From contig NZ_JBHUNX010000001.1 of NCBI RefSeq assembly GCF_042685645.1, forward strand, positions 4,464,001 through 4,528,000: DNA of 64,000 nt. The letters are read 5' to 3'. Source of the stretch: Salininema proteolyticum (GTDB taxonomy: Bacteria; Actinomycetota; Actinomycetes; Mycobacteriales; Micromonosporaceae). Made by a program: the position numbers and the translations under genes. Positions 42,328 to 51,416 of the stretch are shown here, piece by piece. Each line of letters starts with the position of its first letter. Position 1 is the stretch's first letter. The notes under the pieces are model-generated. The model searched no databases. It was not told where the DNA came from and saw only the letters and a list, made by a program, of their open reading frames with translations.

Positions 42328-43122
42328 CTACTGCCTGTTCTCGGGCATGTGGTGCTCTTCCTGGGCGGTGGTCTCCGGAGTCTGCACGTCGGCCCCCTCG
42401 TGGCGGGAGGAGGAGTAGGTGCGCCCCATCTGCTCGGTGCTGGAGGAGGCGGACTCCGTCTTGCCGATGTCGTTGCGGACGGTGCGCTCAGTGGTGCGCA
42501 GGACCGTCTCCCAACGCTGGCGCATCGGGGCGATGAGGCCGCCGCCGAGTCCGACGATGGCGACGCCGGCGATGATCGCGAGCGCGGTCCACAGGAGCGG
42601 CTCGGTGACCGAGGTGGCGATCTGCGCCTGCCCGAGGGCGGCGAAGACGCCGACGACGATGATGACGCCCTGGATGATGCGTCCGAGGAGGTTGCCGTAG
42701 GTGGTGTGGCTGAGAGTGCCGGAGACCAGTTCGCCGACCGCGTTGGCCACGGCGAACGCCACGACTGTAATTACAACCGCGACGAACAGCATGGGCAGCC
42801 ATCCGACGAAGCGGTTCAGCAGCGTGGAGACCGGGTTGTTCCCGAAGACGCTGAAGGACAGCTGCAGGACGACCAGGACCAGGGCGAAGTAGACGAGCAT
42901 GCCCAGTAGTTGGGAGACCTCGTACTTGCCGGTGAAGCGGCGCAGCCCCGATTTCTCCGCAGCGGAGTCGAGGTGCAGTTTGTTCAGGAGCTTGCCGACG
43001 CCTTTGCCGATCCATTTGGCGATGAACCAACCGACGATGAGGATCGCCAGGAAGGCCAGCGCCTTGGGCAGGAACGCGACGACGTCGTCGAGCATGTTCT
43101 GGAAGCTTTGACTAATGTTCAT
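42328..43122 (-). CDS. MscS-TM-helix (CmpX-like) membrane protein
   Basis: A 264-residue membrane protein with four or five hydrophobic segments. The first (LPKALAFLAILIVGWFIAKW) and the following KLLNKLHLDSAAEKSGLRRF match the mechanosensitive-channel TM-helix repeat (PF05552). There is no MscS pore/beta domain. CmpX-type proteins act in membrane homeostasis. The C-terminal ~60 residues are polar and disordered. Leaderless promoter. Confidence 0.82.
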   Translation of the reverse strand: MNISQSFQNMLDDVVAFLPKALAFLAILIVGWFIAKWIGKGVGKLLNKLHLDSAAEKSGLRRFTGKYEVSQLLGMLVYFALVLVVLQLSFSVFGNNPVSTLLNRFVGWLPMLFVAVVITVVAFAVANAVGELVSGTLSHTTYGNLLGRIIQGVIIVVGVFAALGQAQIATSVTEPLLWTALAIIAGVAIVGLGGGLIAPMRQRWETVLRTTERTVRNDIGKTESASSSTEQMGRTYSSSRHEGADVQTPETTAQEEHHMPENRQ

Positions 43123-43128
43123 ACCGGG

Positions 43129-43134
43129 AGACTA
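43129..43134 (-). promoter_or_regulatory. -10 box, leaderless promoter
   Basis: TAGTCT lies six bases before the ATG at 43122 on the minus strand. Confidence 0.65.
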
Positions 43135-43184
43135 GGACAACTACTGTCTCCTTTGGTCCGAATCACGTCATTTCAGAGGAAAAC

Positions 43185-43763
43185 CTAGTCGACCGGCCAC
43201 GTCTTCCAGTTCTGCCAGGACTTGGACGGGGTGGGGCCCCGCTGTCCCCAGTAGCGCGATCCGGTGGCGCCCGAGCCGTAGGGGCGTTCGGTGGGGGAGC
43301 TGAGCTGGAAGACGCAGAGTTGTCCGATCTTCATGCCTGGCCAGAGCGTCATGGGAAGGTTGGCGACGTTGGACAGCTCCAGCGTGACGTGCCCGGAGAA
43401 GCCGGGGTCGATGAACCCGGCGGTGGAGTGGGTGAGGAGGCCTAGGCGGCCGAGGGAGGACTTGCCCTCGAGGCGCGCGGCCAGGGAGTCGGAGAGGGAG
43501 ACGACCTCGACGGTGGAGGCGAGGACGAACTCGCCGGGGTGGAGGACGAAGGGCTCGTCGTCGGCGACGGAGACCTCGGTGGTGAGGTCGTCCTGGCGGC
43601 GGGCGGGGTCGATGTGGGTGTACTTCTGGTTGTTGAAGACGCGGAAACGGCGGTCGAGGCGCACGTCGATGGAGGAGGGCTGGACGAGCTCCTCCTCGAA
43701 GGGCTCCAGGCCCAGCTGTCCGTTCTTGACGGCGTCCGCAATATCACGATCACTCAGCAACAC
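43185..43763 (-). CDS. dcd: dCTP deaminase
   Basis: A 192-residue trimeric dUTPase-fold enzyme. Motifs are LLSDRDI at the N-terminus, PSSIDVRLD, EGKSSLGRLGLLTHSTAGFIDPGF and PMTLWPGMKIGQLCVFQL. It deaminates dCTP to dUTP (or, in the bifunctional actinobacterial form, on to dUMP) for dTTP supply. The bifunctional form cannot be confirmed from motifs alone. GTG start, leaderless. Confidence 0.94.
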   Translation of the reverse strand: MLLSDRDIADAVKNGQLGLEPFEEELVQPSSIDVRLDRRFRVFNNQKYTHIDPARRQDDLTTEVSVADDEPFVLHPGEFVLASTVEVVSLSDSLAARLEGKSSLGRLGLLTHSTAGFIDPGFSGHVTLELSNVANLPMTLWPGMKIGQLCVFQLSSPTERPYGSGATGSRYWGQRGPTPSKSWQNWKTWPVD

Positions 43764-43770
43764 GCCGCCA

Positions 43771-43776
43771 ACTCTA
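43771..43776 (-). promoter_or_regulatory. -10 box, leaderless promoter of dcd
   Basis: TAGAGT lies seven bases before the GTG at 43763 on the minus strand. Confidence 0.65.
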
Positions 43777-43892
43777 CCCGACGGCGGTGCTGTGGCCGAG
43801 CACGTAGTTCCCGGGGCGTCCAGGCCGCGCGGGCTCGGTCGGGTCGTCCCGGAGGCGTCGTTCCTCCCCGCGTGCCGGCCCGGTCCGGGCGC

Positions 43893-46001
43893 CTACCGGG
43901 GCGGGGCGTCGGAAGGGAGGGCGTAGGCGACGATGCCGCTGCGGTGCAGTTCCCAGTCGTCGGGGACGTAGTCCTCGCACTCCTTCATGGCCTCGGCGCA
44001 GACGATGGCGTCCATGTCCTTCGCCGCCACGGTGACCGGGGTCCCGTCTATTTTCGACTGTAGCGGGTGGATCATCAGGTCTCCGGGGTGGTCGAGCCGT
44101 TCGCGGAGGAGGTACCACCAGGGGTACTCCCACGAGTCGTTGCCCTGGACGAGGCCGACGTCGCCGCCGCCGTCGGTGTTGAGGCGGGCGGCGACCTCGT
44201 CGGAGGCGTCCTCGTACAGCTCCCTCCAGGCGGCGCGGCGGAGGAAGCGCTGTTCGGCCTCGGTGGTGGCGAATACCGACCCGGTGCCGGCGATGCGGTG
44301 GGGGAAGCCGTAGGTGGTGGTGAGGACGCCGGCGAGCGAGGCGAGTCCGGCGAACACGGCGATGAGGGTCCAGGAGGCGACGGATCTGCCCATGGAGCGG
44401 CTCCGGATGGCCTTGGTCCGCTCTATGAAGGCGGCCGCGGCCAGTCCGCCGAGGGGGGCGGCGAGCACGACGAGGAAGAGGAGGAGCCGGTTGATCCACG
44501 GCTGCCAGGCGACGGTGGCGCAGAAGCCGACCACGGCGAGGGCGACGACGACGGCGTAGACGCGCCGGGACGCGTCCGGGCGGGGGAGGCCGTCGGGGGG
44601 TCTGCGGAGGCAGTAGAGGAATCCGGCGAGGGCCGCGATGCCGAGCAGGGGGAAGGCGGCCTTGTCCTCGTCGGGGTACCAGGAGACGGTGGGGAACTCG
44701 GTGTCGCCGAAGGTGATGGCGGGGTCGTCGACGTCGGCGCCCAGGAGGCCGGCGTAGGCCTCGACAGCCCGGGTGCCGGCGTCGGTGAGCGGGGGGAACG
44801 GCGCCTGGTAGGCGGTGTGGGCGATCTTGAGGAGGTTGACGCTCAGCAGGCGGGGGTCGGCGGTGGTGGTGCCGACGGACTCGGTGAGGGCCGGCGGGCC
44901 GAGGGGGTTGCCGAAGGTGGTCTGCATGCGGCCGAGGAAGGGCCCGACGACCAGGAAGCCCAGGACGAGGATGAGGGCGGAGGCGCCGACGGTCCGGGCG
45001 TAGGCGGGGGCCTTCCGTTTGGGGCGGCCGCACTCCTCGTCGCCGTGGTCGCAGGGGCAGGGCGGCCCGGGTTCGCCGTCGCGTTTGAGGCGGGCGAGGC
45101 CCCACCAGACGAGCAGGGGCGCGGCGGCGGCGAGTCCGGAGCTCTTGGTGACGGCGATGAGCCCGAGGGCCAGTCCGAGGAAGAGGACGGTGAGCGCGGA
45201 CTCCGCGGCGGTGCCGTCGGGTCTGCGCCGCGGCGGGTCGAGGACGAGGGTGGCGAGGCAGGCGACCCATGCGGCGGCGACGAGGTCGACCTGGGTGGAG
45301 GTGGCCTGGAGGAGGACTTCGGGGGTGGTGGAGAGGAGGAAGACGGTGGCGATCTGGGCGACCATGCCGCCGCCGAGCTGCGCGGTGATCCGGGAGGCGG
45401 CGGTGAGGCAGCCGATGGCGGCGAGGAACTGCAGCCCGGCGTAGGCCTGGTCGCCGCCGGTGACCAGGCGGAGGTGGGTGAGGAGGTACTCGGCGCCGGG
45501 GGAGATGTCGACCTGGCGGTGGATTCGCGTGGGGTAGGCGTCGACGTCGCCGTTCTGGATCCAGTGCTCGATGCGGGGGAGGTGGTAGGTCTGGCTGTCG
45601 AAGTTGTTGGGCTGTCCGGTGAGGACGAGCAGGAGGACGCTGCCGCCGAGGATGGCGATGAGGGCGCCGACGGTCCACTGGCCGGTGGTGGCGGCCGTGG
45701 CGGTGGCGAGGGTGCGCCGCCAGGTGCGGGAGGCCAGCGGGCGCGGGTCGGTGCGGTGGCGGTACCAGGCCGCGCCGGCGACGGCGAGGGTGAGGACGCC
45801 CCAGAGGACGAGTATCGAGGTTCGGCCGAGTGCTCCGAAGGCGGAGAGCGCCTCGATGCCGACGACGCCGGCGGCGCCGAGGAGGAGGGCGGCTCGGACG
45901 GCGGCCAGTCGCAGGGGCGCTGTGACGGTCCCTTCCGGGTCGGGCCGCACCGCCCAGGCGAGGACGACGAGCGCGGCGATCGGCCACAGGAGAATCAGCA
46001 C
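43893..46001 (-). CDS. GT-C type membrane glycosyltransferase
   Basis: A 702-residue protein with about 12-13 membrane segments. The first extracellular loop has the acid-containing motif NFDSQTYHLPRIEHWIQNG, as in GT39/GT83-like mannosyl/arabinosyl transferases that use polyprenyl-phosphate sugars. The C-terminal ~100 residues are extracellular (NDSWEYPWWYLLRERL). It stands divergent from a GT2 gene, a natural source of the polyprenyl-phosphate sugar donor. The GTG start has a clear -10 box. Confidence 0.83.
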   Translation of the reverse strand: MLILLWPIAALVVLAWAVRPDPEGTVTAPLRLAAVRAALLLGAAGVVGIEALSAFGALGRTSILVLWGVLTLAVAGAAWYRHRTDPRPLASRTWRRTLATATAATTGQWTVGALIAILGGSVLLLVLTGQPNNFDSQTYHLPRIEHWIQNGDVDAYPTRIHRQVDISPGAEYLLTHLRLVTGGDQAYAGLQFLAAIGCLTAASRITAQLGGGMVAQIATVFLLSTTPEVLLQATSTQVDLVAAAWVACLATLVLDPPRRRPDGTAAESALTVLFLGLALGLIAVTKSSGLAAAAPLLVWWGLARLKRDGEPGPPCPCDHGDEECGRPKRKAPAYARTVGASALILVLGFLVVGPFLGRMQTTFGNPLGPPALTESVGTTTADPRLLSVNLLKIAHTAYQAPFPPLTDAGTRAVEAYAGLLGADVDDPAITFGDTEFPTVSWYPDEDKAAFPLLGIAALAGFLYCLRRPPDGLPRPDASRRVYAVVVALAVVGFCATVAWQPWINRLLLFLVVLAAPLGGLAAAAFIERTKAIRSRSMGRSVASWTLIAVFAGLASLAGVLTTTYGFPHRIAGTGSVFATTEAEQRFLRRAAWRELYEDASDEVAARLNTDGGGDVGLVQGNDSWEYPWWYLLRERLDHPGDLMIHPLQSKIDGTPVTVAAKDMDAIVCAEAMKECEDYVPDDWELHRSGIVAYALPSDAPPR

Positions 46002-46007
46002 GGTTTC

Positions 46008-46013
46008 ATTCTA
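46008..46013 (-). promoter_or_regulatory. -10 box, leaderless promoter
   Basis: TAGAAT lies six bases before the GTG at 46001 on the minus strand. Confidence 0.65.
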
Positions 46014-46196
46014 GGGGACCGGCGGCCGGGTTTCGGGACCGTGATCTCGCGAGAGCACAAGGGCCGCTCGGGAACGTCGGCGGGGGAGGGCGGGCGGCGG
46101 GATCACCGCCGCGCAAGTGGGGTGTTCTCCCCGGTCCGGTCGGCCGTTATGATTGTGAATCAAGCTACATACGCCCAGCGTTCAGGGGAGTCGAGC

Positions 46197-46922
46197 GTGT
46201 ACCTGTCGATCTTGGTGCCGATCTACAACGAGGAGCACCGCCTCATGCGGGCGCTGAAGGAGCTCGTCACCGTGCAGTTCCCCTGCGACACAGAGATCGT
46301 GGTGGTGGACGACGGTTCGCGGGACCACAGCTGGGAGCTCCTGCAGCCGTTCGCCGACGAGGGCCGCGTTCGCCTGCTGCGCCACCACCGCAACCGGGGC
46401 AAGGGCGCGGCGATCCGGACCGCGGCGCGCGCCGCGGCGGGCGAGTACATCGTCGTCTACGACGCCGACCTCGAGTACGAGGCCTCCGACCTGCCCAAGC
46501 TGCTGCGCCCTGTGCTGGACGGGAAGGCCGAGGTGGTCTACGGATCCCGTTCGTTCGGCTCCCACTCGGCCTACTCCTTCTGGTACGTGATGGGCAACCG
46601 GGGCATCACCCTGGCCGCGAACGTCCTGTACAACACCTACATCTCGGACCTGGAGACGTGCTATAAGCTGCTGCCTCGCCGGATGTACCTGGACCTGAAG
46701 GTCACCAGCCGGGGCTTCGGCATGGAGGCGGAGCTGACGGCGAAGATCCTCAAGTCCGGGGTCCGCCCCTTCGAGGTGCCCATCTCGTACAAGGCCCGCA
46801 CGCGCGAGGAGGGGAAGAAGATCTCCTGGCGCGACGGGGTGGGGGCCCTGTGGATCCTGGGGCGCGAGCGGGTGCGCCGGAAGGTCCCCTCCTCCCGCCG
46901 TCATCGCACGTCAGTTCGCTAA
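46197..46922 (+). CDS. family 2 glycosyltransferase (polyprenyl-phosphate mannosyltransferase-like)
   Basis: A 241-residue GT-A enzyme. VPIYNEEHRL, VVVDDGSRDHSW and RNRGKGAAIRT form the UDP/GDP-sugar site; VVYDADLEYE supplies the DxD metal ligand. Length and motifs fit dolichol/polyprenyl-phosphate sugar synthases, though no C-terminal membrane segment is present. The GTG at 46197 is chosen because GGGGAG precedes it by six bases. An ATG at 46149 would add 16 residues. Confidence 0.88.
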   Translation: MYLSILVPIYNEEHRLMRALKELVTVQFPCDTEIVVVDDGSRDHSWELLQPFADEGRVRLLRHHRNRGKGAAIRTAARAAAGEYIVVYDADLEYEASDLPKLLRPVLDGKAEVVYGSRSFGSHSAYSFWYVMGNRGITLAANVLYNTYISDLETCYKLLPRRMYLDLKVTSRGFGMEAELTAKILKSGVRPFEVPISYKARTREEGKKISWRDGVGALWILGRERVRRKVPSSRRHRTSVR

Positions 46923-47067
46923 TAGCGCGAATTGTCGAAAAAGTCGCGCCCGCGAAATTACGAGGATGTGACATGTACGGGGAAGCGGGGCCGACCGCGG
47001 CGAGAAAAGAGCGCGCCGACTTGGCCGAATCCCCGAGCGGGACGCGGGCCCGCTGTAGAAACGGGAT

Positions 47068-49251
47068 ATGTCCGACAACGCCTCGCCCTCCCACGATTCC
47101 GACGAGCCCGCCGACGCCTCCCGGCCCGGCGGACGGCGCGAACCCGACGACGGGGTCGACGCCCCTCCGCCCGAGTCCGAGTTCGCGGAGCCGCCGGACT
47201 ACTCCGAAGATCCCGCGGAAACCGCCGAACCGAGCCCCCCGAGCGAATCCGACGCCGACCCCGACGCGGCCCCCGCCGCGCGCCGCCCGCGCCGAGCGCC
47301 GGTCCGACCGAAACCGGTCGCCACTCGCAACCTCGCACAACGCAACGCCGAGGCCCGCGCGCCCGAACCGAACGAGTCCCGCCTGACCGTCCACCACCTG
47401 CTCCGCTCGGCGGGCGTCGCCTGCCTGGTGGCGTGGCTGTGCCTGCTGACCGTCTCCACCTTCACCGAGACCATGAGCGGCGGCACCGGGGGACCGGCCG
47501 CCGTCTTCGGGGTGGTGCTGACCTTCCTGCTGACCGGCGCCGCCATCTCCGCCTCCGTCGCGTTCAAGGGCGTGCGCGTCATCCTGATCGCCCTGGCCAC
47601 CGCCCTCCTGGCGGCGGGGGCCGGCTGGATGACCTTCAACGCCATGCCCGAGGCCGGGCCCGGCAGCTTCATCAGCCACCGCGCCGGCATCGCCACCCTC
47701 GCCTACGCCTTCGGCGTCATGGGCGGCTGCCTCATCGCGCTCTCCGAGTTCGTCGTCGACGGCTACGTCGGCGCCCGCGTCAAGGCCACCCGCTGGCTGC
47801 GGTGGAAGTCCGCCCTCGTCGGAGCCACCGTCGTGGCCGTCGCCGCCGTCGCCATCATCCCCGCCATGCACGAGTGGGCGGAAGGCGCCAACACCGAGGC
47901 CGAGCACAACTCGTCCCCCGTGCCCACCGGGCTGGGATCCTTCCGCGACCAGACCCGCATGGACGACGGCGTGGAGGACTTCGTCTCCGCCCCGGGCGGG
48001 CTGCTGCGCATCGACGGCGCCGACGGGACGGAGACCCCGCAGGCGGTGACACTGCTCGACCCGGTCACGGGCGACGAGTACTGGCACTACCGGCGCTGGA
48101 ACTGGCAGATGGGCGGCGGACCGCTGTTCAACGACGACCGCGGCCGGGTCGCCCTGGCCGGACGCCGGTTCGACAACGCCGACGAGTACGGGGTGCGCGT
48201 GCTCGAGACCGCCACCGGCAAGCTCGTCGACGAGAAGGTCCTCTCCGAGAACCCCGGCGAGCTGGTCGCCTACGACGGCGCCCACTACGCCTTCGCCGAC
48301 CGGTCCGACCCGCAGACCACGGCCGTCTCCGTCTACGCCGCCGAGGGAGGGCACCTCTGGAGGGAGCGGCTGCCGCAGAACTGCCGCGGCGTCCGCTTCT
48401 CGCAGACGCCCGGCACGCTCGTCGCCGTCGCCGACTGCTCCCCCTCGCCCGAACAGCCCGAGGCGGCCTCGTGGGTCTACGGGTACGACCCGGGAACCGG
48501 CGAGCTCCGCTGGGAGGACCGCATCGACCCGGCCTTCATCGTCGAGGAGAACGGCGTGGTCGCCACCGACGGCGCCGTCATCGTCGACGCCCGCCGCGAG
48601 ACCCGCCTGACCGACGGGCCCTTCTCGGCGCGCCGCTTCACCCACCGCCTCGTGTCCATCGACACGGCCGAAGGGGAGCGAAACTGGGTGAGCAAGGCGG
48701 TCAACTTCGGCTCCACCCACACCTCCGCCTGCGGCGGAACGCTCTTCACGAACGAGACCTCGCCGCTGACCCCGCAGGCCGTCGCCGCGGCCAACGCCAA
48801 GGACCGGGCCGACGGCGGCAAGCCCGACGGGAAGGCCGGCGGAGGCACCGAGGCGACGGTCGAACAGCGCGTGCAGGTCATCGAGTGCTTCACCAAGGAC
48901 GCCAAGAACCGCCTGGGCGTCCGCACCTTCTCGACCGAGACCGGCCGCCAGCTGTCGGCGGCGTCCGCCCCGATGGGCTTCAGCCCCACCGAACCGGAGA
49001 CGCTCCGCAGCTGGGTGACCGTCCTGCCCGACGGCCGCACCGTCGCCGCCCTCGACAAGTCCTCCAACCAGAAGAAGCCCGCGTGCACGCTCTGGGAGGT
49101 CGACGGGAAGAAGGCCCGGGCGCTCGACGAGATGTCCGACGGCCTCCCGAAGGGCTGGTGCCACTCGGCCCGGCTGGACTCCAACGACAATGCCGTGGTC
49201 CTCTCCTACGACGATCCGGACGAGGGACGTCAGAACCTCGTCATCAACTGA
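47068..49251 (+). CDS. membrane protein with PQQ-type beta-propeller
   Basis: A 727-residue protein. A long acidic/Pro-rich cytoplasmic N-terminus (about 1-105) precedes four membrane segments (about 115-135, 145-165, 170-190, 210-230, with one more near 255). The C-terminal ~440 residues are extracellular strand repeats of the PQQ/quinoprotein propeller type (TLLDPVTGDEYWHYRRWNW, VLETATGKLVDEK, YGYDPGTGELRWEDRI). Function unknown; ligand or surface assembly is likely. A TAGAAA element is six bases before the ATG. Confidence 0.78.
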   Translation: MSDNASPSHDSDEPADASRPGGRREPDDGVDAPPPESEFAEPPDYSEDPAETAEPSPPSESDADPDAAPAARRPRRAPVRPKPVATRNLAQRNAEARAPEPNESRLTVHHLLRSAGVACLVAWLCLLTVSTFTETMSGGTGGPAAVFGVVLTFLLTGAAISASVAFKGVRVILIALATALLAAGAGWMTFNAMPEAGPGSFISHRAGIATLAYAFGVMGGCLIALSEFVVDGYVGARVKATRWLRWKSALVGATVVAVAAVAIIPAMHEWAEGANTEAEHNSSPVPTGLGSFRDQTRMDDGVEDFVSAPGGLLRIDGADGTETPQAVTLLDPVTGDEYWHYRRWNWQMGGGPLFNDDRGRVALAGRRFDNADEYGVRVLETATGKLVDEKVLSENPGELVAYDGAHYAFADRSDPQTTAVSVYAAEGGHLWRERLPQNCRGVRFSQTPGTLVAVADCSPSPEQPEAASWVYGYDPGTGELRWEDRIDPAFIVEENGVVATDGAVIVDARRETRLTDGPFSARRFTHRLVSIDTAEGERNWVSKAVNFGSTHTSACGGTLFTNETSPLTPQAVAAANAKDRADGGKPDGKAGGGTEATVEQRVQVIECFTKDAKNRLGVRTFSTETGRQLSAASAPMGFSPTEPETLRSWVTVLPDGRTVAALDKSSNQKKPACTLWEVDGKKARALDEMSDGLPKGWCHSARLDSNDNAVVLSYDDPDEGRQNLVIN

Positions 49252-49355
49252 CCGGACCGCGCCCCGGCCTTGGCAGGCGGGCGCTGTCTATCGGAGCGCG
49301 GCCGGGCCTCGAGTCCGGACCGCTCCGCACTGTCGGAAAAGCGACCGGCGCCATA

Positions 49356-49373
49356 TAGTGAAACAGATCACTA
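49356..49373. promoter_or_regulatory. inverted-repeat operator candidate upstream of glmS
   Basis: TAGTGA-AACAGA-TCACTA is a perfect 6-bp inverted repeat in an AT-rich block 73 bp before the glmS start. The arrangement fits a dimeric HTH regulator site. Confidence 0.45.
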
Positions 49374-49433
49374 ACGCGCAATAGTTCTGAGTGAAAGACT
49401 TAGTATCGAGCAATACATTTGATCAGACGACGA

Positions 49434-49439
49434 TAGGCT
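49434..49439 (+). promoter_or_regulatory. -10 box, leaderless promoter of glmS
   Basis: TAGGCT lies six bases before the ATG at 49446. Confidence 0.65.
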
Positions 49440-49445
49440 CGAAAC

Positions 49446-51299
49446 ATGTGCGGAATCATCGGATACACCGGCGCGAAAGACCCCGTCGCCGTGGCGGTCG
49501 AAGGGCTGCGCCGGCTCGAATACCGCGGTTACGACTCGGCCGGCATCGCGCTCGCCGACAAGGGCGGCCTGCGCACCTGGAAGAAGTCCGGCAAACTCGC
49601 CAACCTGGAGGCCGCACTGGACGGGCGCGAAGCCGCCGAGGGCGACGTCCGCTCCGCCATCGGCCACACCCGCTGGGCCACCCACGGCGTCCCCTCCGAC
49701 CGCAACGCCCACCCCCACGCCTCCCAAGACGGGCGGATCGCCCTGATCCACAACGGGATCATCGAGAACTTCAGCCAGCTGCGCAGCGAGCTGGCCGCCC
49801 AGGGCACCGCCTTCGCCTCGGACACCGACTCCGAGGTCGCCGCGCAGCTGCTCGCCGCCGAGTACGCCGAGGACGGCGACCTCGCCGCCGCCATGCGCCG
49901 CGTCTGCAAGCGGCTGGAGGGCTCGTTCACCTTCCTCGCCCAGGCGGCCGACCATCCCGGCCTGATCGTCGGCGCGCGCCGGAACTCGCCGCTCGTGGCG
50001 GGCATCGGCGAGGGCGAGTACTTCCTCGCCTCCGACGTCGCCGCCTTCATCTCGCACACCACCGAGGCCATCGAACTGGGCCAGGACCAGGTCGTGTCCA
50101 TCTCGCCCGCGGGCCTGACCGTCACCTCCCTGGACGGCGAGGAGGTCGAGGGCAAGCGCTACTCGGTCGACTGGGACATCACCGCCGCCGAGAAGGACGG
50201 CTACGACACCTTCATGATGAAGGAGATCCACCAGCAGCCCTCCGTCGTCGCCGACACCCTGCGCGGGCGCATCGACGACAACGGGCACATCACCCTCGAC
50301 GAGGTCCGCCTGTCCGAACAGGACTTCCGCGACATCGACAAGGTCTTCATCGTCGCCTGCGGCACCTCCTACCACGCCGGACTGGTCACCAAGTACGCCC
50401 TGGAGCACTGGACGCGCCTGCCCTGCGAGGTCGAGCTCGCCAGCGAGTTCCGCTACCGCGACCCGGTCCTCGACCGCTCCACGCTCGTCATCGCCATCTC
50501 CCAGTCCGGCGAGACCATGGACACGCTCATGGCACTGCGCCACGCGCGCACGCAGAAGGCCCGCGTCCTGTCCATCTCCAACACCGTCGGCTCGACCATT
50601 CCGCGCGAGTCCGACGCCGTGCTCTACACGCGGGCCGGCATCGAGGTGTCCGTGGCTTCCACCAAGGCGTTCCTGACGCAGCTGGCCGCCTGCTACCTCG
50701 TGGCCCTCCACATCGCGCAGATGCGCGGCGTCATGTACGCCGACGAGGTCGCCGACGTCGTGGCCTCGCTGACGGCCATGCCGGACAAGATCCAGGAAGT
50801 CCTGGACGGATCGGACCAGATCACCGAGCTGGCCGCCCAGATGGCCACCTCCCACCGAGTGCTCTTCATCGGGCGCCACGTGGGCTACCCCGTCGCGCTG
50901 GAGGGCGCCTTGAAACTCAAGGAGATCGCCTACATCGAGGCCGAGGGCTTCGCCGCCGGCGAGCTCAAGCACGGCCCGATCTCCCTGATCGAGACGGGGA
51001 CGCCGGTCATCGCCATGGTGCCCTCCCCGGCCGGCCGGTCCCTCCTGCACGACAAGATGATCTCCAACATGCAGGAGGTCAAGGCCCGCGGCGCCCGCCT
51101 GATCGCCATCGCCGAGGAGGGCGACGACGTGACCGCCGCGCACGCCGACCACACGATCTACGTGCCGAAGTCGCCGACGCTGCTGGCTCCGCTGCTGACC
51201 ACGGTCCCGCTGCAGCGGCTGGCGGTCGAGTACGCCGGCGCCCTCGGAAATGACATCGACCAACCGCGCAACCTAGCCAAGAGCGTAACCGTGGAGTAA
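49446..51299 (+). CDS. glmS: glutamine-fructose-6-phosphate aminotransferase
   Basis: A 617-residue enzyme that makes glucosamine-6-phosphate for cell-wall precursors. The N-terminal glutaminase uses Cys2 (MCGIIGYTG) with GHTRWATHG; the isomerase half has two SIS domains (VACGTSYHAGL, ISQSGETMDT, SVASTKAF and EGALKLKEIAYIEAEG) and ends in KSVTVE, the conserved GlmS tail. Length is normal. The upstream region has no glmS ribozyme, as expected outside Firmicutes. Confidence 0.97.
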   Translation: MCGIIGYTGAKDPVAVAVEGLRRLEYRGYDSAGIALADKGGLRTWKKSGKLANLEAALDGREAAEGDVRSAIGHTRWATHGVPSDRNAHPHASQDGRIALIHNGIIENFSQLRSELAAQGTAFASDTDSEVAAQLLAAEYAEDGDLAAAMRRVCKRLEGSFTFLAQAADHPGLIVGARRNSPLVAGIGEGEYFLASDVAAFISHTTEAIELGQDQVVSISPAGLTVTSLDGEEVEGKRYSVDWDITAAEKDGYDTFMMKEIHQQPSVVADTLRGRIDDNGHITLDEVRLSEQDFRDIDKVFIVACGTSYHAGLVTKYALEHWTRLPCEVELASEFRYRDPVLDRSTLVIAISQSGETMDTLMALRHARTQKARVLSISNTVGSTIPRESDAVLYTRAGIEVSVASTKAFLTQLAACYLVALHIAQMRGVMYADEVADVVASLTAMPDKIQEVLDGSDQITELAAQMATSHRVLFIGRHVGYPVALEGALKLKEIAYIEAEGFAAGELKHGPISLIETGTPVIAMVPSPAGRSLLHDKMISNMQEVKARGARLIAIAEEGDDVTAAHADHTIYVPKSPTLLAPLLTTVPLQRLAVEYAGALGNDIDQPRNLAKSVTVE

Positions 51300-51317
51300 G
51301 TAACCGTTCCTGTAACC

Positions 51318-51358
51318 GGCCCGCCGCGCCCTTTTCCTTCAGCGGGGCGTGGCGGGCC
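51318..51358 (+). terminator. hairpin terminator after glmS
   Basis: GGCCCGCCGCGCC pairs with GGCGTGGCGGGCC (one G-T pair) around a T-rich loop, 18 bp past the stop. Confidence 0.65.
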
Positions 51359-51404
51359 GTCTCCATTCCACGAGTCACCCTCACCCTTCTCTGTGTGGCG
51401 TCGC

Positions 51405-51410
51405 TACTCT
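51405..51410 (+). promoter_or_regulatory. -10 box, leaderless promoter
   Basis: TACTCT lies six bases before the ATG at 51417, favouring it over the GTG at 51393. Confidence 0.6.
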
Positions 51411-51416
51411 GTTCTT

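Noticed and set aside
44067..46196. Long upstream extension of the GT2 frame (to about 950 codons)
   Set aside because: It is antisense to the membrane glycosyltransferase and Gly/Glu-rich; the GT2 start is set by GGGGAG before 46197.
49356..49373. parS half-site GTGAAACA upstream of glmS
   Set aside because: Only the right half matches; the left arm does not. It is better read as an inverted repeat TAGTGA/TCACTA.
49371..51263. 630-codon minus-strand ORF over glmS
   Set aside because: Shadow of glmS, as is the plus ORF at 49391-51253; glmS itself is certain.
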